A DNA stretch of 64,000 nucleotides from the NCBI RefSeq assembly GCF_012767755.2, contig NZ_AP023189.1:3102001-3166000 (forward strand). Reading direction: 5' to 3'. Source of the DNA: Pseudomonas tohonis. Its GTDB lineage: Bacteria; Pseudomonadota; Gammaproteobacteria; Pseudomonadales; Pseudomonadaceae. This document shows, one piece after another, positions 10,849 through 18,572 of the stretch. Position 1 is the stretch's first letter, and each line of letters starts with the position of its first letter. The notes beneath the pieces were generated by a model. The model ran no database searches. It was not told the origin of the DNA and was given only the letters and a program-made list of their open reading frames with translations. Position numbers and translations under genes: made by a program.

Positions 10849-12942
10849 CTACTTGGCACCGGCCGCCAGTCCCGTGGTCCTGGCCCGTGTCTTCGGCGCC
10901 TTGCCAAGCTCCTTGAGCACGCCACCGGCATCGCCGAGCAGCGTCGCCAGCTTGCTGCGCTCGGTGTTGCTCATCACCGTATCGTAGTCGAGCAGCGCGC
11001 TCGCGCCCTTCGGATCGGCCTTGCGTTTATGGAAGCGCTTGGCCAGCCGCTTGGCTGCGATGGCGGCGAAGTGCGGTTTGAGCACCGCCGAGTCCAACGC
11101 CGCCTGGATAGCGTCCAGGCCCTCGGTGAGGTGGTCGCCGCCGATGGCCAGCACCAGGTGCGCGTCGGGGGTGGAGAGCACGCGGTGCGCGGCCTCGGCA
11201 TGCCGCGCCTCGACCGCTGCGGTGACCATCACCGTGGCACTGCCGGCTGCATGGGCGAGCAGGCCATCGATTTCCCAGTGCACCTCCACCTTCACCTCGT
11301 GCACGCCGGGTACGCCGAACAGCGCCCCTTCGGCACCGCGCATCAGGGTCATGGATTCGCTGATCCGCTCGCCCGGTTGCAGCAGCTTGAAGGGCTGGTC
11401 CTCGACGCAATGCACCAGGGTGCGGAAGCTGCGCACCGTGCCGGATGGATCACCGACGCTGCCGCTGACGAAGTCGCTCTTCAGGCTGAGGTTGGCCGGC
11501 ACCTGCACCGGCTGGTCGCCACGGTTGACCAGGGCGATATCGACCCGCACCGGTGCGCCCAGGGGCACCTCGCCGAGCAGCGGGGTGACGTCCACGTCGA
11601 GCCCCAGGACTTCGGCCTCCAGGTCCGTCGGGGTGATGTTCGGGGCAGCCGTTGAGGCACCGCCGAATGCCACCGAGCCGGGCCTTACGAAGGGGTCGGG
11701 GTAGTGGCGAAGCTGCTTGAGGTTGTCCGGGTGGAAGGACCACTGGATGTTGCTGGGGAAGGGCGTGGCCGGGGTGCCGGCGGCGGCGATCACGTCGCTG
11801 GTGCACATGAAGCCGAAGTCCGCCGAGTTGTGATAGAGCCCCATGGCGTGGCCGATCTCGTGCACGGCGGTGCGGAAGTAGGGCGCCGCCGCGGTGCCGA
11901 AGCGCTGGCCGCTGACCGTCCCCCAGCCGGCCGCGATGGTCCAGTGCGAGGCGATGCCGATGCCCTCGCGGGGCACGTTGTTGGAGTCGGTACCGCCGTT
12001 GTCGTACATGATCCCGCGCGGTGTGGAGTCGATGTTCTTCACCGCCAGCACGTGGTAGCGCCACTCGGTATCCAGGTTGACCACCGCGCGCCGGGCCAGC
12101 ATCGCCGCGTGCATCTCGGCATCGGACCAGGACGCGCCGCTGGCCTCGGCGACATTGGTGTCGCTGAGGTGCACGGCGACCTGCCAGCCCACCGCATCCA
12201 TCACCGTCTGCCAGGTATGGCCGAGGCCGCTGTTGGTCGGTTGCTCCGAGCCGGAGACGGTGTCGATCTCCACGGTGCAGCGGCGGTAGTAGCTCGACAG
12301 CCAGCCCATGGTCAGGCGCCCGATCACGGCGTTGGCCGCGTTCTTCACATCGCCCTCGGCATAGTCGCCGGAGGAGGGATAGCCCGCCGGCGCGGCCATG
12401 CGCACCATCTGGGTGGTGAGGGTGGAGTCCAGCGCCCAGCTGTTGGGCGCGGTGAAGCGCCACAGCTCGAAGCCGAGGTTGAAGCTGTTGCCCAGGTAGA
12501 AGTGCTCCGGCAGCGCGGTGACGCGGATGTAGTAGCGATAGCGTGAGCGCGAGAGGATCGGGATGCCCGACGCCGGGTTGGGCCCGGCCAGGAGGATCGG
12601 CTTCAGGCTGGTTTCCGGGCGCCCGCCCAGCAGGGGGATCGGCGAGGCGATGGGCAGCGGCAGGAAAATGGTCGGGCGCTGGTAGAGGTCGCCGCTGGCG
12701 GTTCGCCCGGCAGCGTGGGATTCCACGCGCAGGGTGCCGTCGTAGGACACCAGCGGCGCCCCGGTGGGCTTGTAGTTGAGCAGCCAGCAACCGGGGCGGA
12801 TGCTGCGCAGTGGCGGCACGATGATCGGGCCGGGGATGGGCTTGGGCAGTTCGGTTATGGGAAGGGCGGCGGCCGCTTGGGCGTCTTCCTGCTCGGGCGG
12901 CAGTACATCGGGCATGGGGGGGATTCTGTCGAGGCTGGACAT
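10849..12942 (-). CDS. Metzincin-type zinc metalloprotease-like protein without a signal peptide
   Basis: The 697-residue product carries HEIGHAMGLYH at residues 361-371, the extended HExxHxxGxxH zinc motif of metzincins, with a candidate Met-turn (FGFMC, Met379) a few residues later. This is the arrangement of matrixin/reprolysin-like proteases. The first 60 residues are unusual: proline-rich (LPKPIPGPIIVPPL) and without any hydrophobic export signal. Residues 100-350 hold no family I recognise, and about residues 440-580 look like a beta-sandwich domain. The C-terminus is Lys/Arg- and Ala-rich. The start at 12942 has AGGAG 9 bases upstream. A secretion route other than Sec, or an intracellular role, must be considered. 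I infer protease activity only from the motif; no substrate or partner gene is nearby. Confidence 0.75.
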   Translation of the reverse strand: MSSLDRIPPMPDVLPPEQEDAQAAAALPITELPKPIPGPIIVPPLRSIRPGCWLLNYKPTGAPLVSYDGTLRVESHAAGRTASGDLYQRPTIFLPLPIASPIPLLGGRPETSLKPILLAGPNPASGIPILSRSRYRYYIRVTALPEHFYLGNSFNLGFELWRFTAPNSWALDSTLTTQMVRMAAPAGYPSSGDYAEGDVKNAANAVIGRLTMGWLSSYYRRCTVEIDTVSGSEQPTNSGLGHTWQTVMDAVGWQVAVHLSDTNVAEASGASWSDAEMHAAMLARRAVVNLDTEWRYHVLAVKNIDSTPRGIMYDNGGTDSNNVPREGIGIASHWTIAAGWGTVSGQRFGTAAAPYFRTAVHEIGHAMGLYHNSADFGFMCTSDVIAAAGTPATPFPSNIQWSFHPDNLKQLRHYPDPFVRPGSVAFGGASTAAPNITPTDLEAEVLGLDVDVTPLLGEVPLGAPVRVDIALVNRGDQPVQVPANLSLKSDFVSGSVGDPSGTVRSFRTLVHCVEDQPFKLLQPGERISESMTLMRGAEGALFGVPGVHEVKVEVHWEIDGLLAHAAGSATVMVTAAVEARHAEAAHRVLSTPDAHLVLAIGGDHLTEGLDAIQAALDSAVLKPHFAAIAAKRLAKRFHKRKADPKGASALLDYDTVMSNTERSKLATLLGDAGGVLKELGKAPKTRARTTGLAAGAK

Positions 12943-13589
12943 CGTTGAACACTCCTATTCAACAAGGGGCGCACCCTGCCCGTACTCCCAACCACGCGAG
13001 CCATTGCATGACGCCGGTACGACACCCCTGGAAGGTTCCTTTTTTAGGGTCGTGTCATGCGTACCGCGTGCGCATGGCCCAGTGAGTATGCGACTGCCCG
13101 GGGCCCTGCATAGCGCCGCCCATCGCCCGCAGGACGGGCGGCGTGACCGATTGTCGGAGCGCCCGCAAGCCCTGTAAGGGCGCCGCTACACAGCCCCGTG
13201 CAACCGAACTTTTCGTGCTTGTCGATATGCCGTAAAGGCGTTTGCGTGGGGAGGGGGCGAGGGGGGCGGCCGTGGGAATCGGTGGGCTGAAGCCCACCCT
13301 ACGCCCACCCAAGCCCACCCGCCCGCGCCGAGCCCACCTTTGCAGGCGAATTCATTGGAGCGTGGTCATGAGTCATCGGCTCTGCCTGTGACGATTTGAA
13401 TGGAGAGCCCTGCAGGATGAACGCGTGCCGTAGGGTGTGCCGTGCGCACCGCCGCTCGGTGCTGCCGGCGAGCTCCAGGTGCGCGCAGCACACCTACGTC
13501 TTGAGTGAGCGGTTGCTGCATGTCTCGAGGTCTGGTTGCACCAGGGCGTGGATGTTTACCCGCTTAACGGCGCGCGCTCCGGACCGCTG
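12943..13589. other. 647-bp intergenic region with two palindromic elements
   Basis: I see no credible gene here. The stretch holds GGTGGGCTGAAGCCCACC at 13281-13298 (a perfect-arm palindrome followed by CTACG) and a larger inverted repeat whose ends are GTAGGGTGTGC at 13430 and GCACACCTAC ending at 13497. Both resemble dispersed Pseudomonas palindromes. Confidence 0.6.
13430..13497. repeat. Inverted repeat with GTAGGGTGTGC / GCACACCTAC ends
   Basis: The ends are complementary over 10 bases with one bulge, and internal segments (GTGCGCACC, GGTGCGCGC) can also pair. It lies in the gap downstream of ankB. It is probably another dispersed palindromic family. Confidence 0.5.
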
Positions 13590-14120
13590 TCAACGGGTAC
13601 GGATCTCCCCCCGCGCCAGGCTTTCGGCATCGTTGCCCAGCGCGTCCTTCAACGCCATGTCGGCGCCTTTTTCGCGCAGCTGGTCCAGCAACCGGGTGCG
13701 CTGGAACAGCGCGGCGTACATGGCGGCGGTCTGCCCGGCGGCGTTGCGCTGGTCGGTGGGGCAGGGGGTGTTCATCAGGCGGTGGGCGATGCCCAGCTCC
13801 GCCTTGAAGATGGCCCCCATCAGGGCGGTGTTGCCGCGGCCGTCCTGCAGGCAGGGATCGGCGCCGGCGGCGAGCAGTGCGTCGACCGCTTCGGCGTGGC
13901 CGTGGTAGGCGGCGAGGATCAGCGCGCTGTAGCCCCTGGCATCCTGGGTGTCGAGGTCGTAGCCGGCCTCGATGAAGGCCTGGAGCACCTCCAGCCGGCC
14001 TTCGCGGGCGGCGTCGAGATAGCGCTGGGCCAGCTCGGCCCTGATGGCGGCCGGGTCGGGCGCCGGTTCGGCCTGGGCCAGGCCGGCGCAGAGCAGCAGG
14101 GCGAGGAGTGCATGTTTCAT
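13590..14120 (-). CDS. ankB: Periplasmic ankyrin-repeat protein AnkB
   Basis: The gene encodes 176 residues with a signal peptide (MKHALLALLLCAGLAQA) and about three ankyrin repeats (DLDTQDARGYSALILAAYHG, then PCLQDGRGNTALMGAI, then CPTDQRNAAGQTAAMYA). AGGAG stands 6 bases before the ATG. It lies 48 bp downstream of katB on the same strand. In P. aeruginosa the ankyrin protein encoded after katB is needed for full KatB catalase activity, possibly as a periplasmic scaffold. The same pairing here supports that role. Ankyrin repeats bind proteins rather than catalyse reactions. Confidence 0.88.
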   Translation of the reverse strand: MKHALLALLLCAGLAQAEPAPDPAAIRAELAQRYLDAAREGRLEVLQAFIEAGYDLDTQDARGYSALILAAYHGHAEAVDALLAAGADPCLQDGRGNTALMGAIFKAELGIAHRLMNTPCPTDQRNAAGQTAAMYAALFQRTRLLDQLREKGADMALKDALGNDAESLARGEIRTR

Positions 14121-14134
14121 CTCGGGCTCCTGGG

Positions 14135-14158
14135 GCCGGCCCGCGCGTGCGGGCCGGC
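14135..14158 (-). other. Perfect 10-bp hairpin between katB and ankB
   Basis: GCCGGCCCGC and GCGGGCCGGC form an uninterrupted stem closed by a 4-base loop, in the 48-bp gap. No T run follows. It is likely to protect the katB transcript or tune ankB expression relative to katB. Confidence 0.5.
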
Positions 14159-14168
14159 GCTTGGCGGG

Positions 14169-15698
14169 TCAGTCGGCGAGCGTGGCGGCCAGGGCCTTCA
14201 CCCGGGCCAGGTCGCCCCCGGCCATCTTGGCGACGCGGGTGCCGTAGTCGCTGTCGGCCTTGTACAGGTAGGCGAGCATCAGGTGCTTGCTCTCGCTGTC
14301 GGTGCCGGCGAGGGATTGGCCGAAGCTGTCGACCAGGTCCTGCTGGTCCTTCTTGCCGTAGGAGCGGTACAGGTCACCGGCCTGCTTGAAGTTCTGCTCG
14401 CGCTGGATGCGGCGCTGCTGGGTGGTGCCTTGCAGTGGGGTTTCCACGTAGCGGGCGGCGGTCGTCTCTTCACGCGGCTCCAGGCGGCTCGGCTGGTAGT
14501 TCACGCCGCTCAGGCTGTGGCCGGCGTTCATCGCGCCGTCCTGGTTGCCGTTGTTGACCGGGACCTTCGGGCGGTTGACCGGCAGCGACAGGCCGTTGGT
14601 GCCGACGCGGTAGAGCTGGGTGTCGGCGTAGGCGAACACGCGGCCCTGCAGCAGGCGGTCTTCGGAGGGCTCGATGCCGGGCACCAGGTTGGACGGCGCC
14701 ATGGCCACCTGCTCGGTCTCCTGGAAGAAGTTGTCGACGTTACGGTTCAGCACCATCTGGCCGATCTTGCGCTCGGGCACGTCAGGCCAGACCTTGGTGG
14801 CGTCCAGCGGGTCGAACTCGAAGCGCGCCAGGTCCTCGGGCTTGAGCACCTGGATGTACAGGTCCCATTTCGGGAAGTCGCCCTTGGCGATGGCGTTCAC
14901 CAGGTCATGGGTCATGTGGCTGTAGTCCTTGCCCTGGACCGCTTCCACCTGCTTCGGGTCGAGGTTGCGGATGCCCTGCAGGCTCTTCCAGTGGAACTTC
15001 ACGTAGTGCGTCTCGCCCTTGGCGTTGACCAGCTTGTAGGCGTGCACGCCGTTGCCGTCCATGAAGCGGTAGCCGGCCGGGGTGCCCTCGTTGGAGTAGA
15101 GCAGGGTCAGGGTGCGGATGGCCTCGGGGTGGTGGGAGAAGAAGTCGAAGCGGCGCGAGTCATCGTCCAGGTTGGTGCGCGGGTCCGGCTTGAAGGCGTG
15201 GACCATGTCCGGGAACTTGATGGCGTCACGGATGAAGAAGGTGGGGAAGTTGTTGCCCACCAGGTCCCAGTTGCCGTCGGCGGTGTAGAACTTGGTGGCG
15301 AAGCCGCGCGGGTCACGCAGGGTTTCCGGCGAGTGGTTGCCGTGGACCACCGAGGAGAAGCGCACGAAGACCGGCGTGCGTTCGCCGTTGCGGAACACCT
15401 TGGCGATGGTCAGGTCGGCGATGTCCGCCGAGGCGGTGAACTCGCCGTGGGCCCCGGTGCCACGGGCGTGCACCACGCGCTCGGGGATGCGCTCGCGGTC
15501 GAAGCGCTGCAGCTTCTGGATCAGTTGCACGTCCTGCAGCAGGACGGAGCCGTTGGGGCCGGCCGTCTGCGAGTTCTGGTTGTCACCCACGGGGGCGCCG
15601 TTGTCGCGGGTCAGCGGGGCGGCCATCGCGGTCGAGAGGTTGAGCATGAAGGCCGATGCCAGGCCGAGGGCCAGGCCGTTGCGGCTTTGAATGGACAT
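14169..15698 (-). CDS. katB: Periplasmic heme catalase KatB (clade 3)
   Basis: This 509-residue catalase converts hydrogen peroxide to water and oxygen. It begins with a signal peptide (residues 1-27, cleavage near TAMAA), so it acts in the periplasm like P. aeruginosa KatB. The distal heme His is in RVVHARGTG (His77), the conserved Asn in WDLVGNNFPTFF (Asn150) and the proximal heme Tyr in RVFAYADTQ (Tyr357). The length fits small-subunit clade 3 enzymes. AGGAG precedes the ATG. It is followed by ankB, and an oxyR-like gene is divergent 202 bp away, which strongly suggests peroxide-inducible control. Confidence 0.95.
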   Translation of the reverse strand: MSIQSRNGLALGLASAFMLNLSTAMAAPLTRDNGAPVGDNQNSQTAGPNGSVLLQDVQLIQKLQRFDRERIPERVVHARGTGAHGEFTASADIADLTIAKVFRNGERTPVFVRFSSVVHGNHSPETLRDPRGFATKFYTADGNWDLVGNNFPTFFIRDAIKFPDMVHAFKPDPRTNLDDDSRRFDFFSHHPEAIRTLTLLYSNEGTPAGYRFMDGNGVHAYKLVNAKGETHYVKFHWKSLQGIRNLDPKQVEAVQGKDYSHMTHDLVNAIAKGDFPKWDLYIQVLKPEDLARFEFDPLDATKVWPDVPERKIGQMVLNRNVDNFFQETEQVAMAPSNLVPGIEPSEDRLLQGRVFAYADTQLYRVGTNGLSLPVNRPKVPVNNGNQDGAMNAGHSLSGVNYQPSRLEPREETTAARYVETPLQGTTQQRRIQREQNFKQAGDLYRSYGKKDQQDLVDSFGQSLAGTDSESKHLMLAYLYKADSDYGTRVAKMAGGDLARVKALAATLAD

Positions 15699-15900
15699 TT
15701 TCGTCTCCTGATGTCTCTGGTTCGGGGTACTGCGGGGCAGACCTTAGGAACATCAGGGCGCTGTTAATAATGAATTTTGGGCAGTCGCCCGATTAAGAAA
15801 TATGAACGGGGAAGCCCGCGCGCGCTCGCTAGAGTACCCCGGCCTTCACTGACTGGAGCCATACCGCGATGCCCTGGGGCATCGTCGAGCCGGGAAGCCT
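15699..15900. promoter_or_regulatory. Divergent katB / oxyR-like control region
   Basis: The 202 bp between the two divergent starts include AT-rich tracts at about 15763-15778 and 15792-15806, flanking GGGCAGTCGCCC. Divergent peroxide-response genes are normally controlled from such a region by OxyR. I could not find a convincing match to the ATAG-type OxyR box, so the operator is not assigned. Confidence 0.5.
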
Positions 15901-16803
15901 ATGACCTTGACCGAACTGCGTTACGCCGTGGCCTTGGCCGATACGCAACACTTCGGCCGCGCCGCCGAGCGCTGCCACGTCAGCCAGTCCACCCTCTCGG
16001 TGGGCATCAAGCGGCTGGAGGACGACCTGGGGGTCGCCCTGTTCGAACGCGCCCGGGGCGCGGTGCAGCTCACCCCCATCGGCCACAGCGTCGTCGAGCG
16101 CGCCCAGCGCGTGCTGGTGGAAGCCAACGGAGTGCTGGAACTGGCCCACGTCGGCCGCAACCAGCTGGGTTCGTCGCTGCGCATCGGCGCCATCTACACC
16201 ATCGGCCCGTACCTGTTCCCGCACCTGATCCCCCAACTGCACACCGTGGCGCCGCAGATGCCGCTGTACATCGAGGAGAACTTCACCCACGTGCTGCGCG
16301 AGCGGCTGCGGGAGGGCGAGCTGGACGCCATCATCGTCGCCTTGCCGTTCACCGAGCCCGACGTGCTGACCAAGGTGCTCTATGACGAAGCCCTGTGCGT
16401 GCTGTTGCCCGCCGAGCACCCCCTGGCGGCGGAGCAGCGTCTGTCGGCGGATGCGCTGGAGGATGCCGGGCTGCTGATCCTCGGCGAGGGGCACTGCTTC
16501 CGCGAGCGCGTGCTGGAGGTGTGCCCGGCCACCCAGCGCGCCAGCGTGGAATCCAGCTCCCTGGAGACCATCCGCCACATGGTCGCCTCCGGCCTCGGCG
16601 TCTCCGTGCTGCCGCACTCGGCGGTCTCCGGCCATCACTATTCGCCGGGCAGCGTGGCCATCCGTCATTTCAGCGCGCCAGTGCCGTTCCGCCAGGTGGC
16701 CATCGCCTGGCGCGCCAGCTTCCCGCGTCCCCGCGCGATCGACGTGCTGGCCGACTCGGTCAGGCTCTGCTCGGTTTCCCGTGGGCCGAACGTGGAGGTT
16801 TGA
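15901..16803 (+). CDS. oxyR: OxyR-type peroxide-sensing LysR regulator
   Basis: The 300-residue product has an N-terminal LysR winged helix (FGRAAERCHVSQSTLSVGIK) and an effector domain with the OxyR redox pair. The cysteines fall at residues 199 (GEGHCFRERV) and 208 (LEVCPA), the same numbering as the E. coli disulphide switch. Peroxide should oxidise the pair and turn the protein into an activator of antioxidant genes. It is divergent from katB-ankB. In P. aeruginosa the main oxyR gene lies next to recG, not katB, so this could be a second or relocated copy; recG is not in the window. Confidence in the OxyR family is high; whether it is the only OxyR is unknown. Confidence 0.9.
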   Translation: MTLTELRYAVALADTQHFGRAAERCHVSQSTLSVGIKRLEDDLGVALFERARGAVQLTPIGHSVVERAQRVLVEANGVLELAHVGRNQLGSSLRIGAIYTIGPYLFPHLIPQLHTVAPQMPLYIEENFTHVLRERLREGELDAIIVALPFTEPDVLTKVLYDEALCVLLPAEHPLAAEQRLSADALEDAGLLILGEGHCFRERVLEVCPATQRASVESSSLETIRHMVASGLGVSVLPHSAVSGHHYSPGSVAIRHFSAPVPFRQVAIAWRASFPRPRAIDVLADSVRLCSVSRGPNVEV

Positions 16804-16809
16804 GAGACG

Positions 16810-17274
16810 CTAGGGCTGCCACTTCTCCAGGGCCGCCTGGCAATCCTCCACCAGCGCCGGCATGTGCGCCTCGAATTCCTGCCAGAGCAGCAGTGCCAGG
16901 GCCTCCTGCGCCGCCGTGCGCAGCGGCGCCCATTGCGGGTGGTCGAAGTTGTTGCCGTCCAGGTCGACGTAGGCGTCCTGGCTCAGGGCCTCGCAGGCGC
17001 CCAGGAGCGCCTGCAGGTGCGCATGCACCCGGGGCAGAAGGCGCGGCGGGAAGCCGTGGACGAAGGCGTGGAGGTATCGGAGGTGATCGGACCAGAGGTT
17101 GCAGTCGGCGCAGCAGCCGATGTTCGCCCCTTGCCATTCGGCGTCCCGGGCGAGGAACTGCAGCGCCGGGCCCAGTTCGCCCAGCAGGATGAGCCGGCGG
17201 TATTGCTCCTCGCCGTACCAGCGCCAGATCAGTAGCGCGAGGCTTTCCGGGGGCGCGTCATGGCTGTCAGTCAC
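16810..17274 (-). CDS. Conserved hypothetical protein, coupled to the GFA gene
   Basis: The most likely start is GTG at 17274, with CCGGAG 6 bases upstream; this overlaps the end of the GFA-family gene by 8 bp, so translation is probably coupled. The 154-residue protein is mostly helical and acidic, with an unusual cysteine cluster (IGCCADCNLW) that could bind a metal. I recognise no named family. It converges with the oxyR-like gene, with only 6 bp between their ends. Confidence 0.65.
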   Translation of the reverse strand: MTDSHDAPPESLALLIWRWYGEEQYRRLILLGELGPALQFLARDAEWQGANIGCCADCNLWSDHLRYLHAFVHGFPPRLLPRVHAHLQALLGACEALSQDAYVDLDGNNFDHPQWAPLRTAAQEALALLLWQEFEAHMPALVEDCQAALEKWQP

Positions 17275-17656
17275 GGGCTGCTCCGGCATGCCACCAGGCG
17301 GGGCGCCCATCCTCGAAGGCGTCATGGGTCGGCATCAGCGCCGGGGAGTCCTTGTGGTCGAAACAGCCCACCAGCAGGGCGATGGTCGGCGCATCGTCGA
17401 TGGCGCCGATGGAGCTGCCGCACTGGGGGCAGAAGGCCCGGCTGGAATAGTCGGAGGAGCGGTAGGTCGCCGGTGCGCCGGCGGGGCCGGTCCAGTTCAG
17501 GCGTTCGCGCGGGACCTCAACCCAGGCGAGGGTCAGTGCGCCGCTGTGCCGCTGGCAGAGCTCGCACGAGCAGGTGTGGGGGTTCTTCAGTGGGCCCTGC
17601 ACCTCGAAGCGCACCCCGCCGCACAGGCAACCGCCCTGATGGATATCCGTGGTCAT
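17267..17656 (-). CDS. GFA-fold (CENP-V/GFA domain) zinc protein
   Basis: The 129-residue protein has the cysteine pattern of the GFA family: GGCLCGGVRFE, then HTCSCELCQRHSG, and late CPQCGSS. These residues bind two zinc ions in the family, whose founding member was described as a glutathione-dependent formaldehyde-activating enzyme. Many family members have no proven reaction. The start at 17656 has GGGAGG 5 bases upstream. It is co-transcribed with the following unknown protein. Involvement in aldehyde or glutathione adduct handling is an inference. Confidence 0.88.
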   Translation of the reverse strand: MTTDIHQGGCLCGGVRFEVQGPLKNPHTCSCELCQRHSGALTLAWVEVPRERLNWTGPAGAPATYRSSDYSSRAFCPQCGSSIGAIDDAPTIALLVGCFDHKDSPALMPTHDAFEDGRPAWWHAGAARD

Positions 17657-17737
17657 CGCCGCCTCCCTGGGCCTCGCTGGAATGGTCGCGAAATCTAGCA
17701 CGGGGAGGGCGGCCGGTGGTGCGGCGGCTTCAACGGT

Positions 17738-18328
17738 TCAAAGCGTCACGACCTTGTACTGCCAGAGCTCGCGGCCGCCCTTGTGGTACTCCTTCTTGTA
17801 GCTGACCAGGCCTTTGAATTCGGACGCCTTGCCTGCCCAGAAGTCCTTCCACCAGCTGCGGATCGACGCCTGGTCTTCATTGATGAGTTCCCACTCGCCC
17901 AGATTGGGATCGAGGAACAGCACGTGGCCCCTGTCGAGGCTGCTGAATGCCAGGGCATGCCCGCCATCGGAGCCATCCACCACGTAGATGTAGGCGCCCG
18001 GGACCGCCAGCACATGGTCGATCACATCCTGGCGCGTGCGCAGCCCGGTGAATTTCTTGAAGGGGCCGCCGCCTTCCCGCCTGGTCACCGTCAGGCCGAA
18101 CCCCTCCATGCTGTTGTCGCTTTTCTTGTTGCGTTGCCTGTGGCTCTCCAGCAGTTCCTGGATGGTCTCCGGGCCGATGATGTCGTAGATGGTTTCACCG
18201 GGCGTCAGATGACCCGCCAGAACGGCCCTGACCCAGCGGCGGCAGGCTTCGAGGCAAACGCCACGGGCATTGTTCCCGGTGCAGGCGAGGGCGCTGGACT
18301 GGTTGACCTTGTGGCGTGCGATGCTCAT
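17738..18328 (-). CDS. YopT/AvrPphB-like (peptidase C58-type) cysteine protease candidate
   Basis: The 196-residue protein starts at 18328 (AAGGAAG upstream). It shows the Cys-His-Asp order and spacing of the C58 family: Cys25 in ARGVCLEACRRW, His124 in DGGHALAFSS and Asp140 in FLDPNLGEW. In YopT and AvrPphB these residues form the catalytic triad, and those proteins are delivered into host cells where they cleave prenylated GTPases or kinases. There is no Sec signal peptide, and no type III or VI secretion gene or chaperone nearby. The residue use (many Lys, Asn and Ser; KKEYHKGGRELWQYK) differs from its neighbours, which suggests lateral transfer. A papain-fold housekeeping or antibacterial function is possible. 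Catalytic assignment is by motif only. Confidence 0.6.
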   Translation of the reverse strand: MSIARHKVNQSSALACTGNNARGVCLEACRRWVRAVLAGHLTPGETIYDIIGPETIQELLESHRQRNKKSDNSMEGFGLTVTRREGGGPFKKFTGLRTRQDVIDHVLAVPGAYIYVVDGSDGGHALAFSSLDRGHVLFLDPNLGEWELINEDQASIRSWWKDFWAGKASEFKGLVSYKKEYHKGGRELWQYKVVTL

Positions 18329-18507
18329 GACACTTCCTTGTTCATGGGGACGTTGACGGCGCTTCATTGCGCCCATGCAGTACGCGACGGGTGCCCCGCT
18401 GGCTGAAAGGGGCGATGGCTGAGGGAAATGAGGTTAGCCAGCGTCCGCAGGCTGTCAAACGAGGGGGTGGCGCCTTCCCGGGCTGAAGCCCGGGGTGACC
18501 GGTGCAT

Positions 18508-18531
18508 AAAAAAGCCGCCCCTGAGGGCGGC
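18508..18531 (-). terminator. Rho-independent terminator after the DUF1329 gene
   Basis: On the minus strand GCCGCCC-TCA-GGGGCGGC is followed by TTTTTT. It stands about 40 bp after the stop of the DUF1329 gene and should end the leftward catabolic operon. Confidence 0.85.
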
Positions 18532-18572
18532 GAGGGTGTCCGGCTCGGGGCCGGAGACGGCACGGCGCGCCT

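Noticed and set aside
15699..15900. OxyR binding box between katB and the oxyR-like gene
   Set aside because: AT-rich tracts are present, but no segment follows the ATAG-type four-part consensus well enough to call.
17738..18531. Insertion of a mobile element carrying the C58-like gene
   Set aside because: Composition differs from the neighbours, but I saw no transposase, integrase, terminal repeats or attachment-site duplications.
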